From the NCBI GenBank assembly GCA_025201765.1, contig MU623438.1, positions 1-64,000 of the forward strand: 64,000 bases of DNA. Direction: 5' to 3'. The translations under genes were made by a program, and so were the position numbers. A model generated the notes under the pieces. It was given only the letters and a program-made list of their open reading frames with translations, was not told the origin of the DNA and did not search any database. This document shows, piece by piece, positions 12,539 to 24,026 of this stretch; positions within the stretch are counted from its first letter, which is position 1; each line of letters opens with the position of its first letter. The DNA is from Daldinia sp. FL1419. Taxonomy: Eukaryota; Ascomycota; Sordariomycetes; Xylariales; Hypoxylaceae.

Positions 12539-15486
12539 GTTGTCGCAAACTCCAACAGTCAAGAGATGGTGACGTCACTAAACTGTAGGTGATTGATATG
12601 AATAAGGATGAAGATGAGAATTAAGGCGTATTATGAGGATAAAAGCATTGAGGATAAAAGCATATATCCAAATAGATAAAAGATAGAAACTAACACCAGT
12701 AACTATATATATCGCAGCGAGAAAAAAGAGGGCTGGTGACGATGTGGGATGATGGAAAGTGTCACGCAGGACTTCTATACCCATTAAAGTTGGGCTCGAG
12801 AATGATCGGGAAGAGCGACAGATGCTGAGTGATGAGTGATAGGTGATGGGCAAATGGGCAATGGGGTTCCCGAGGGGCGCCGACTGTGACTCTAAACAAG
12901 TAGCCTAGCCTAGTTTTATTACTTGGCATTCGGAACTTTCAGTGGAAGAGAAGGAGGAGGGGGGAGAGGAGGGGAAGAGAGGGGCGCAGAGAGGGAAGGA
13001 TGAGTGAGACTTGACGTGACTAGTGCGACTAGTGCGACTAATGCGACTAATGCGACTAATGCCAACAGTTGACCAAGTACTTTAAATGCCTTGCCCTGCC
13101 TCGTGGCTCGTGGCTATTTAGTCTCTTATTAGGTTAGACCCTCTTGGAATCTTGGATTTGGGTATCCTTGGAAATAGGTATAAATCTCCGTTTGTTGCTG
13201 CGCCTTGGTAGTTGTCTATGTGAGAGAGGTTATGTGGGAAAAAGACGAAAAAGACCCCTCCAGCTCCAATATTTCGATGCGGGGCTCCCGATCTAATCAA
13301 TATTTCGTAATGTGTCTTATATCGCTCAGTTGGATTAAATACATAGCCGCGAAACGAGAAAAATCAAATACCTACCTAACTTTTCAAGGACAAAAAAGAA
13401 AAAGAAGAAGAAAAAAACTACCCGGACACAATTTTTATTAAAGATTCATTTCTAGGACTTTAAACACGCGGATAATCGTAGTTATTATTGATGGACGACA
13501 AGAAGGTGAGACTTTTGCTTTCATTACCTTGTGATCATTTGTTCAGGCTGGAGGCTGTGATGGCTTCTAGTCTCGTTTGCTGTGGTTTAATTGGTGAATG
13601 AGCTGAATTATGTGCATACCTATGCAGCCTTTTTACTTACCCTTGTAAATTAGGTCCCGTGGCCTATAGATATGCATTTGCCTCTAGCTATTTCTCAAAT
13701 ATTCTTTACTTTTTCTGTACCTTCCATAATATTCGTAAGTTAGGTAGCTATATTACCTAATGTTCTCGTGTTCCGTACAAGATAGCTACCTCTTGGAAAC
13801 ATAACGTCGGAATGACGTCGTCATTTTTTTGTTTACGAAGAAGCCCAAGCCTACCTGAAGCAATTCTCCTGCCCCTCACCCTCAAAACCGGGAGCCGGTG
13901 GATTAAGATAGCGCAGTTATAGTGGATCTTGACAACTTCTTAGTGGCCTTTTTTTTCACCAACAATTTTGACAACCTACATCATCCTTCAAAATCACCCA
14001 TCTATTCATACGTACCTATTTTTCAACACACCATTTTCACATTAGGCGCGTTATCTTGGCGCTACGTCTTGATATATCCTACCTAGCCTAGAACTGGTTA
14101 CGTAGTGCACCAAAAAATATTTCGACGCGAAAACAATTATATTATTCATATGTCGCACAATATATAAGGCGTAATTGCTCGTGAGCGATTACGGCGTCGT
14201 TTTTAGCTTCAACATCATAATATTACAGGCTATGATCTTACATACAAGCAAAGCTGAAGCCTCATATAAAGTAAGCTTACTCAGCGCGGTATTCACCCCA
14301 TTTGGATTATTAATAAGTTGGTTAGGTTACCTTATGGACGCATGGGAGGTACCTAGGTACCTACATACCTTTATTACTGTAACCTACCTAGTTATATCTA
14401 TTCGAATTCCTAGGATCCATAAACACGTTTGACCTTCTACTTCTACCGGCCCTCATATGATCGGATAGATTCACGTCGAAGAACTCATCCCTATAATAAC
14501 AGCGGCGAGATTCATGATAACTGCCAGCTTGTTAAATTCATACATCCTCACTTGCTCCATCATCTTTTGTCGTATCTTAATTAACAAATACCTTCATCTT
14601 GATACAAAATTTTACGTTTCTGGCCCACATTCCCCAGGCACACACGGGGCAGCGTTACAATATAGCAATAATACCAGTTTAATTCACACCTGTCAATAAC
14701 CTCCCAACAACAGGATAAATGGATAAATGGATAAATAACGATACTTTATTTAAAACCTAATACCAACCACAGGTGATCCCTTAAGATGTCATAAACATAG
14801 TACGATTGAAGCGGTTAAGCTTACGTCAAACTTATGGCGAATTGAACAAGGACTGATAGCATCACAATCACTTATACCTACTCCTTCTCCCATCATTCTA
14901 GATGACGCGTCGTATGTAGTATCCAGTACGGAATTGAAGTCGGTTAATTAATGAAAGTAAATTGCACATGTCGATCTGAATCGGTTTTAGTTATGGGTAG
15001 GGTACGTGTCGGGACCGGCAGGCTGAAGACCAAAGCGCATCTTTCCCATCAATTGACCAACCAGAGTTCTAGGCCTCTTGCAATACCATGTGGCCTTGCT
15101 CCTTTTGATCTTGGCAAAGCTTGTTCCGATGTTCCTGCATTGCTTAACCGGCCTTGAGCTTATACTAATCTAGGTATCATACAGAAAAACATTTTAGTAG
15201 TAGATCTACAATCTTGACTACGAGGAACATCGTTCATTGGCGGACTTCCTTTGTAACTCTTGGAAAAATCCCCGAAAAAAACTTCATCTCCTAAACAAGC
15301 ACGGATAGGTATGGGAGATGGTTATGGATATGGGATGGTGTGATATGGTGTGGTGTTGAAAAGGAGAAGACCCTCCGTCGAGTCGAATTGTGTACCTATA
15401 TAGATAGACCTATGATTACCTGCTCTGAGCTGAGAATTGAGTTAAATCACCATCAAGCTCTACTCGGTCATCTCTGGATAGTTATC
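12539..15486. other. Intergenic region with polypurine tract and tandem 9-mer
   Basis: About 2.9 kb. A G/A-rich tract at about 12952-13007 lies upstream of the DUF3824 start and is a CT tract on its coding strand, a common fungal promoter feature. A short tandem repeat sits at 13016-13062. The rest is AT-rich with TACC motifs. Frames at 14175, 14514 and 14951 have no recognisable content. Confidence 0.6.
13016..13062. repeat. Tandem 9-mer TGCGACTAA/G, about five copies
   Basis: The unit TGCGACTAR repeats about five times head to tail. The first copies end in G and the later ones in A. It sits between a polypurine tract and the DUF3824 promoter region. Confidence 0.8.
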
Positions 15487-16237
15487 ATGAAGGGAATCGT
15501 CGCTCTCCTACTCCTCGGCCTCGCCGTTGCAGCACCTGTTAGCCAGGAGCTTCAAAACGAGCGTAAGTTATATGATATTCAAGCCTTAGTCGCACAAAAG
15601 CTAACGTATACAATAAGTGCCAAACGAAGACGCAAAGAGTAACTGCTATCCTATCCATGAAGTTGAATGCTTGAGATGCATAATGAGGTTAACATGGTAT
15701 AATCTAGCTCGCCCGCATCCCACGGGTCTGCCCACTGTTAGCTTCTCGTTTCCGCCATTGCCTACTTGGTCACTCCCACCACTACCAACTGGTTCTGACT
15801 GTAAGAAATCATGATTTGATCTATCACCGCAGATATGAGCTAATATAATTTATAGTCCCCGGCTGTGAGTTGATGACTTACAGTATTACAACCATTACCT
15901 AGCAAGCTAATGTCATTCAAATAGTCCCTCGTCCAACTGGCCAACCTGGTGGCCCAGGGGGTAAGTTGTTATTCCCTACTATTAATCTGGTCTTGCCTAA
16001 CATAAATCAGGCTTCCCTCGCCCTACTGGTCGTCCCCAACCCACTGGTCGTCCCAAACCCACTGGCCGTCCTCACCCCACGGGTCGACCGCAGCCTACCA
16101 GTCGACCTCACCCAACTGGTCGCCCCGGCCGTCCTACTACTAAGTGTCAGTTCCGTACCTTGGTTTATATCTGGTCTTTGGAGTTGTATTCTAACTTACC
16201 AATAGCTCCGAAACCTACTCCTACTCCAACCCCGTGA
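15487..16237 (+). CDS. Small secreted Pro/Thr/Gly/Arg repeat protein
   Basis: Five exons: 15487-15562, 15618-15800, 15925-15960, 16011-16145 and 16206-16237, giving 153 residues. It begins with a signal peptide (MKGIVALLLLGLAVAAP). A segment with four cysteines follows (NCYP, VECLRC, SDC), then short modules of the form R-P-x-P-T-G: FPRPTGQPGG in exon 3 and about seven PTGRP-like units in exon 4. The tail is PKPTPTPTP. All four introns are phase 1, so exons 2 to 4 are symmetrical and could be gained or lost without breaking the frame. I do not recognise the family. The composition suggests a cell-wall-associated or apoplastic protein, possibly effector-like, which is inference. A further intron within exon 2 cannot be ruled out. 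Confidence 0.65.
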
Positions 16238-17168
16238 AATGGCACTTCACAGTTGGTCATATAAACCTAATTAGTAGAACGTTCAGGTTCTGATTCCAGC
16301 AGTCTATATATAATTCGTTTCTTTACCAAAACAAAAAAAAAAAAAAAAAAAAGACAACGTACCTGTTAGGTTAGATGCGTTGGGCTGTCATTCTATGTGA
16401 ACAAGAAAGAGAGAAAATCAGGAGCTTACCTACTGCATCTTGCAATGTTCTTGTACTTTATTTTTATATTCTCTATGCAACTAAGTTACATGCTTGCTTT
16501 GTTTAACACCTAGTGCTCCTCCAAGCAACCCAGATGTCTCAGACATTGATTGAATGTGTACATTGATATTGTGGCACCGGGGGGGAAGGTATGAATTAGA
16601 CACTCGAGAAACGCTTTCCCAGAGATTCTACATTAGGTCGGCTACACTTGCGGCAACTAAATCTGCTAATCAAATATGGGAATTTAGAATTGGAGGCAGG
16701 TGCATACCTACTTAGGTACCTAGGTAGGTATATATTATACATGATGGAAAGAGTATACGCCTAATATCTATCTACCTAGGTATGTACCTAGGTAACCTAC
16801 CTCTAGTTAACACAATAGATTAATAAATTTTGTTGCATTTCCTCGTTATACCCTCCACTAGAAATCACCAACCTCAAAGTATCACCCTTTTTACCCCTAG
16901 GTATATCACCATCCATATATATCATCAGTATAAACACCATCGTATCCACAAACAGCTAGACCTCACTCCGTGTTCTGGCTCGTGAAAGTCCACCCGAGCT
17001 TCCATGGACTGTCTGATATGTTGATTTCTTCGTCACTAGCCCGTACAGCGTATCGCGGTAGTTTAGTGGCGGCGACTTCTTTGCTGGCCATTATAGGGTA
17101 GATCGTTAGGAACCGATATCCGCCCATGATACCAAATTCTTTTCAACGCCATCTTTTAAAATAAAATC
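16238..17168. other. Intergenic with poly(A) and TAGGTACC motifs
   Basis: It holds an A-run of about 20 bases near 16333-16352 and TAGGTACCTAGGTAGGTA-type runs near 16711-16730 and 16770-16800. The last 200 bases are presumed promoter of the MFS gene. No gene seen. Confidence 0.6.
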
Positions 17169-20100
17169 ATGGAGTCGAGATTGAACACTAGTCTGCGCCC
17201 GAGCAATTCTACTCCGTCACTGAAGGCCGCGAAAGCTCGTCCGATATCTGTTCGCTCTGCCGGGTCAAGATCATACCGCCATGCATTATTAAAATCAGAA
17301 GATTCAGTAGACCAATTAACCAGGGACCTGCCAATACCTCCGGTCCTGACACAAGGCCCACCAGAAATAACCGAGCGGAATACCGTTATGAAACACAGGC
17401 TCTCTAGTGTATCGATACCTACAAGAAAGTCCTCCAAGGCCGATTTTGACGACGAATCAAGACGACCGGGAATAGTGTGTATTGATCCTACAATACATCC
17501 TCCAGGAAAGCATGCAGAAATCCACCACCCCGGTCTGGTTACGGGTGCTGACTTTTGTGATTCCGGGCTTGCGGTTGAGCGGGATTCCCCGATTAGAACC
17601 CCGCCAAGCAAGCCCGCTTCTGAGCCTTCTAGACCTGTGCCAACCGGCCGGGTACGCCGTGTTCTTTCGGGAGGAGATGTATGCGAGGATGTAGTTGATG
17701 TTTCTGAACATATCCACAAGAACCACAGTTTAGCTACTAAGGTTCGTCCGGCTATTGGATTATTTCGAAACGACACGAAACATGACGGCCACTTTCATAT
17801 CTCGAAGGTTCAGCCTGCATTACAAGAAGCCGAACAGAAGAAAATCCTCCATCAAAGTAAAGCGTCCGCGCGTGTAGATCCTGCGCCCGAGAAGCCGTAC
17901 ATAGTAGAGCATATTCACCATGGTCACAGTACCACTCACAAACTCCGTCTCTCCCAGGATAATTCTAGGGACAGTATATATCACAGCTCCCACGGGGGTC
18001 ATGTTTGGGTTCAGAAGGTACAACCCTACCATGAATCTGCATCTACTGCGTTTAGGACTGAGGAAAACTCAATTCCAAGACTATCTGTGAAAAAGAATAC
18101 TCAGAAGGATAATGAAACTAAAGAGCCAGGCTCGTACTGGGGGTTTTTCTCGGCTTTCGACAGCCGGGGAGGTGAAAGGGTCAAGACGACCGGTGAACCC
18201 ACAGATGACCCGATTCATCAAGTTAACAATGAAGAGACCTTGCCAATTTCTTCGTCAGGGATAAGGGATAAGCCAATTGGAACTTCTTATATTGAAAACC
18301 GCCCTTCATTAAGTGCTAGCCAGTATTCGGCTTCCCAAAAAAGTTTCGACACTGCCCCCAAAGCCGCTACAAGGTTGACAGAGCTTTTTAATAATCAAGA
18401 AAACGCTCGCCACACCAATGCGAGTATATCGTCGTTTAGTAAACTGTTTATCACCAGTAACAGACAAGATGCAGTTGCTCCTCTGGATAATGAGAATGAA
18501 ATGGAAGTACCAACATCCTCCGTTTCTCCGACCTCCTATGCACACCGCATAGACAATAACGATGAGATTCCGGAACGAAGTATATTGCCTGAAGCGATTG
18601 ATCCAGGGCACGCCGTTACTTGGCTCCGTCAATTCTTCGGACCTTCAGGATCAAATTCTCCCAATTTTACTCAACTACCGGAGAAATCTCACCCTCGTCA
18701 CGGGGATCATGATGACTATACCGATGATAAGGGTGGGACATTGGCGTCCCGAGTAACCACTTTTTCAGAGCAAAATTCGAACGAAGTCGGAATAATGGAT
18801 ACGGCTATGCATAATCTTGAGCAACTGATTGGCGAAGCTCTTTCCCTTGCGAATGAAGCTACCGAGAAGGACCATTGCGATCACGATGGTGATGGTGACC
18901 TCATTTCCCGCTTGCAAGATGCGACTGGGGCGTTTCAAGACCACCCCATCTTATCTGCTACGCAGGAAAGTGATAGGAGGGCTTTAACCCAGGCACCACA
19001 CCATCATACACTTACTGATACACGACCAAACGAGCTCGCGGATACGATTGAAGATAAAGCTAGTATTATCGAAATTTCTCTCTCAAAGCCACAGAAGCAG
19101 GCAAGCCAAATAGAGCCTGATATGCACAGCGGAAATATTACAAGGCCAAATTTACAAGGTGGATCTAATATTACTGGCCTTCGAAAGCCTAAAAGGGGGC
19201 ATGCAGAAGGTCGCGAAGTGCGCCGTCATGTTTCTGACGGGGACTATATCTTGCCCATGCCACCACCAGACAGCGAACTCAAGAGACGATACCTACCTGC
19301 GACGCCTCAGGCATACGATGAGGATGACCCTACTGGGATTGTAAAGCCCCGCACCAAGGAAGTCCCTAATAGTAGAGAGGTTAGAGAATATATTCGTGTA
19401 TTCCATGAACCACCGATCGCGGTTCGGTGTAGCTCCAAGAACCTTAGCGAAAACTCTCTAGGGGCAGAGGGTTCACTTCGTCGGGCTGCCACTATTTCCG
19501 AGGGATTCCGCAAAGATGCAGACACATATAGCTTACATTATGGAACATCTGATGAAACAATAGATTTCTCTACTCAGTATAGTAAAAGGAGGCAAGGAAA
19601 GGGATCAGCAAGCATTGGAGTGCCAGTTCATCATAGCAGCCGGAAAAGATTGACTACTAAACTCGGAAGAGCTCGGAAAAAAGTGGCATTCAAGAAAATC
19701 CATGAGTTGCGCAATATTAATCTTCGGAAGAGGTCTCATGTCAGTATTAAGGATGGGCAACGATTCAGCCTTACCAAATCTGTGAAGCGGCAGCCTATAA
19801 TTGCTCGCGACTGGTCCCCTGTCCGTAAAAGACTTGTCGCCTCCGTTGCATGTATCAGCACTGCCTTGATTGGAATCTTGGTAGGGATATATGCGGGCTT
19901 GGTCCCATCAATTCAATATTTCATTGCCGACTTTTACCACTACTCGATCCTTGGCAACGTCGTACTATACCTTGGGATGGCCCTCTCGACTTTCTTTTGC
20001 TGGCCGTTACCATTGCTGCATGGTCGGAAGCCGTATATCGTATGCAGTCTATGCATAGCCATGCCGCTTCTCTTTCCGCAAGCCGTTGCGGTTAGCATAC

Positions 20101-21528
20101 CTAGATCGCCTTATACCAGTGTTTGGAGATGGGCATTGCTTCTTCCTAGAGCCGTCATGGGTTGTGCTTTGGGCTTCGCGAGTATGAACTTTCATTCGAT
20201 ATTGACTGATATCTTTGGTGCCTCTCTGATGAGTAGCAATCCACACCAGGAAGTTGTCGACCAGAACGACGTGCGAAGGCATGGTGGCGGACTCGGGGTT
20301 TGGTTAGGCATATGGACGTGGTGTTTCATAGGCTCACTAGGAATCGGATTTCTGGTCGGCGCGCTGATAATTGACACCCTGAAGCCATCGTGGGGACTTT
20401 ACATTAGCATTATGCTAATCGCTGCTGTTCTACTTCTCAATGTATTATGTCCCGAGGTTCGACGTTCGGCTTGGAGGCGTTCCGTGGCTGAGGTCAGAAC
20501 TCCTTTGGGAGTGTCCCGAAGAGTAGCCCGCGGAGAAATCATGATGCATCGAGTCAAGGATGGTCCTAAATGGTGGGGACAGGAGATGTATCACGGGGTC
20601 GCTCTGTCTCTCGAGATGCTTCGCCAGCCGGGTTTTGTTGTCATGGCCGTATATTCCGCGTGGATATATGCTCAAGTAGTGCTCATTATTGTGGTGAGTT
20701 TACTCTAGGGTCGAATTCGTGTCTTGCTCTAACGGCCTAAAGCTTCTGGGGTCCCTATCTTCCAGAAACTATCATTTTAGGTCTCCGTATGTAGGCGCCG
20801 CTGTCTCATCGGTCGCCATCGGGGCCCTTGCAGCAGTCCCTTTTCAAAAGGCGAATCTCCTTTCCCGGTCTCGTTGGACCGGTCCGCTGACAAATAATAT
20901 GACTTTCGACAAGTCGATAACTTGGACTTCGCATCTTTTTCGGCGAGCTATATTCATAATTTTACTACCGATTGCTGGAATTCTATACACCGTTGTCTCC
21001 TCGGGTCCGCCAGTGCATCTCGTATTTCCTTGCTTATTTGCAGCCATCATTGGGTTTTTGTCGTGCCTCGCGATAGCTGAATGTAATGGTATACTGATGG
21101 AAACGTGGGACTGTTCCGACTTTCAGCCGGGCATGACTGGTCGGTCTAGGTCTGGTAAAGGTGGTATCAAACGGACCAATTACTCATCGTTTCCCCGAGT
21201 CACTGCTGGGTGGAACATCATTCACAGCCTCGGGTTTGTCCTTGCCGCGGGAGCAACCGGCATTGGTGGCATAGCTACACGAAGCCTGGGGCAGAGAGCT
21301 GCAACTGGCGTCGTAGCATCTATCTTGTTCATACACTCTCTTCTACTCTTGGCTGTCTTTGCTCGTTTCCGCAGAGTACAAATCATACCTAATTCAAAAA
21401 GTATCGAGATGGAAAAATGGACGGAAGAACGTCGTGATAGTCTTCGCCGACGCGCCTCGGCAATTGCTGCCGCCAAAGCCAGCGGTCTCAAAGACGCTAC
21501 CGAGATTCCTGAGGATGATGTTGGCTAG
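17169..21528 (+). CDS. Very long MFS-type transporter (frame continues past an amber stop to 22332)
   Basis: Two exons, 17169-20693 and 20743-21528, with a 49-base intron carrying a CTCTAAC branch site, give 1436 residues. Residues 1 to about 880 are hydrophilic and disordered. They hold four copies of an H-x-x-H...K-V-x-P motif near 180, 203, 246 and 272 (EHIHKNHSLATKVRP, HDGHFHISKVQP, and so on). From about 887 there are six membrane spans, a loop of about 85 residues, then six more, the MFS 6+6 layout. Similar large fungal proteins are usually called polyamine-transporter-like; the substrate is not visible here. The TAG at 21526-21528 is in frame with 21529-22332, whose product carries three more copies of the same motif, so the natural protein may once have been about 1,700 residues. 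Confidence 0.75.
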
Positions 21529-22332
21529 AGGCCGGTTATTCTTGGAAATCCGTCAGAAAAGTTCCGCCGTATGAACATCCTCGAGCTAGGATCGTTGACT
21601 CGCTGGAGCGAAATTCGCAAGAAAAACCGACTTATCGATGAAGGTGCACATCTCAATCGGCAAACAGTCGACTTGGCGCGGGACGAAATCGACCGGAGAC
21701 GCCACGAATTTGTGGGTGATGTTCACCGAGGTGCAGGCGTGGTCGGAGATATTGTGCGCAAAGTGAGCAAAAGGAGCAAACGCAGCCGTGATAGCGATCA
21801 TGATGACACTTCACGGGATGATCCCGAAGATATTGGTCCTCTCGGCCCACCAGGGGCAGGGCTCGAGCATCAGCATTCTTCGTTGCCGCGAGAAGTTTAT
21901 ACCGAGCGCGAATGTGTCATGGGCCAGGCTGTACCAGAGGAAGCAGAGGCCTCGTCGATAGATGGTGAATCAGATGACGAGCACGAATGGATACAAATGG
22001 AAGATCATTCATCCCATATGACCTCCAAAGTTCAACCATATACCGACTTCAAGAGACGAGATTTGCGAAACAGCGAACCCGACACGAGAGACTATGTAAT
22101 CAACATGGACTTCCTCCGGGATGAACATATCTCACACAGCGAGCCAAAGGTCAAGCCTGCCGAGCCAAGTGGTTTAGGGCAATACAATGCACCAGGAAAT
22201 GAGACACTTACCCAACAGCATGGTGCCCACATGCACGAGAGCAAGGTAAAACCGGCGGGTACAGAATTTGAAGATGTCGATCTGGGTGGTAGATCTAGCC
22301 GTAAAGGTTCAAAAGCAACGAAGCAAGATTAA
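21529..22332 (+). pseudogene. In-frame continuation of the MFS gene after TAG (C-terminal tail)
   Basis: Directly after the TAG the same frame stays open for 267 codons: 14 codons (RPVILGNPSEKFRR), then an ATG at 21571, then 253 codons. It contains EIRKKNRLIDEGAHLNRQ, an acidic/basic linker, and three H...KV.P motifs (HSSHMTSKVQP, HISHSEPKVKP, HGAHMHESKVKP) matching those in the N-terminus of the upstream protein. I therefore read it as the displaced C-terminus of one gene rather than a separate gene. Three alternatives remain: a separate 253-residue protein from 21571, stop readthrough, or an intron with a weak donor that removes the stop. Confidence 0.6.
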
Positions 22333-22933
22333 AGAGGAGCGCAAGCAAAGGGTGGGTTTGCCAATATTGAAGCCAGAACGGAGAACATTACTAGACCTGT
22401 ATTTGTACTATCGGAGTACCTAGATACCTCCCTCTTATTCAATCCTAAACCTATGGACCATATAATCCGTTTGGATGTTTGATCGGTAAATTTTTGTAAT
22501 TTGGGCTGTTTTTGTTTTTATTTTTATTGTTTTTATTTTCTTTTTGGTTCGCCTTGATACTAAGGTTAAACCTCATCGGTTTAGATAAATACCCCGAAAT
22601 CCATTTCCCCATCCAACTATATGCAATTATAGCTAACTCTAGACGGAAGAGGATGACGTATCGGCACGTAGGTAGGTAATCAAAGCCATTTTATATAAGA
22701 ATTATTATGTACTTTTTCTAATGTATGGTAGGAATGGGCATACAGAGTAAGCAAGACATAATTGGTTCTTCGGACATAATTGATAGGCAACTATAAGCCT
22801 ATAGGCTATAAGCCTACCGCAGCTGCTGTATCGAGTCTAGTTAATGGGTATATTTTATTGACGCCGTAAGCCAATTTTCATTCACATTTTGTCATCTTTA
22901 CCCAATAAAGGTCATGTTAGCAACCACACCATT
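22333..22933. other. Intergenic; presumed terminator and promoter
   Basis: T-rich at 22507-22550 downstream of the MFS frame, then AT-rich sequence leading to the phosphoesterase start. An in-frame ATG at 22889 lies 45 bases upstream of the start I prefer. No other gene is visible. Confidence 0.6.
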
Positions 22934-23821
22934 ATGAAGCTCTACGCTATCGGAGATCTTCACTTGAGCTACGAGTTCAATAGGAAAGCTCTCCAAGAAC
23001 TAAAACCGCACCCGGAAGACGGGTTGATACTATGCGGTGATATTGGGGAGACGGCGGAGCACCTGGAGCTAGCCTTCACGGCAGCCAAGCGGAATTTCAA
23101 AGAGGTGTTTTGGTGTCCCGGAAACCACGAACTGTACTCTATGCAGTCGTCGCGGCCGGACCTACGCGGGGAAAGCAAGTACGAGCATTGCGTGGAGATA
23201 GCGCAGCGGCACGGGGTGCACACGCCGGAAGATGAATTTGTGCGGTGGGAAGGGGAGGGGGGGCCGGTTGTGATCGCGCCGATCTTCACGCTGTACGACT
23301 ACAGTTTCCGGCCGGCGGACGTGAGCCGGGAGAAGGCGCTGAAGTGGGCCGAGGAGACGGACACGGTGGCCACGGACGAGTTCCTGCTGCACCCGGATCC
23401 GCACGGGACGCGGGACGAGTGGTGCCGGGTGCTGGTGAAGAAATTCGAGGAGAAGCTGGCGCGGGCGGCGGCGGAACATCCCGACGCCAAGATGGTGATC
23501 GTGAACCACTGGCCGCTGAGGGAGGACCTCGTGTACATACCGCGGGTGCCGCGCTTCAGCCTCTGGTGCGGGACTAAGGCGACCGAGGACTGGCACACGA
23601 GGTTCCCGGCCAAGGTGGTGGTGTCGGGACACCTGCACGTGCCGCGGACGGACTGGAAGGCGGGGGTTAGGTTCGAGGAGTGTAGCCTGGGGTACCCGAA
23701 GCAGTGGGGCGATGTGCATGCGTCCGGGAAGGATATCAATGACGTTCTGCGCGAGATCTTGCCCGGGCCGGAGCCGCCGCTGGGTGGGGAGGCGGAAATG
23801 AGGTGGCGGAGGTGGGTTTAA
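22934..23821 (+). CDS. Calcineurin-like metallophosphoesterase
   Basis: Single exon, 295 residues from ATG 22934. An in-frame ATG at 22889 would add 15 residues without a visible motif, and the conserved first strand MKLYAIGDLHLS starts exactly at 22934. The metal-site motifs come in the family order: GD-L-H (residues 7-10), LCGDIGE, PGNHELY, VNHWPLRED and SGHLHVPR. Together they bind two metal ions and cleave phosphoesters. The length fits small cytosolic bacterial-like phosphoesterases. Codon third positions are strongly GC-rich in the middle of the gene (23220-23800), unlike the AT-rich flanks. That fits high expression or a different history, and I cannot tell which. The substrate is unknown. 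Confidence 0.88.
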   Translation: MKLYAIGDLHLSYEFNRKALQELKPHPEDGLILCGDIGETAEHLELAFTAAKRNFKEVFWCPGNHELYSMQSSRPDLRGESKYEHCVEIAQRHGVHTPEDEFVRWEGEGGPVVIAPIFTLYDYSFRPADVSREKALKWAEETDTVATDEFLLHPDPHGTRDEWCRVLVKKFEEKLARAAAEHPDAKMVIVNHWPLREDLVYIPRVPRFSLWCGTKATEDWHTRFPAKVVVSGHLHVPRTDWKAGVRFEECSLGYPKQWGDVHASGKDINDVLREILPGPEPPLGGEAEMRWRRWV

Positions 23822-24026
23822 TGAGGGCTCGCATCGTGGCGATGTGATAGGGGCATGGGTAGAGAGCATTACATAGTCTGCGCGGAGTTTGTCTTGGGGT
23901 TTTAGACCAACCTGTTGACATTGAGTATATTTTTGAAAAGGGGCTAACGAATGTGACACCGTGGCAGTTATAGCTCATCTTCATTCCAATCATTGTACAA
24001 TACAGTCTCGTTTTTAGGTGCCTAAC

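Noticed and set aside
23162..23959. 265-codon minus-strand frame over the phosphoesterase
   Set aside because: The host gene has GC-rich third positions, which keep the antisense frame open; the translation is Arg/Pro/His-rich with no motif.
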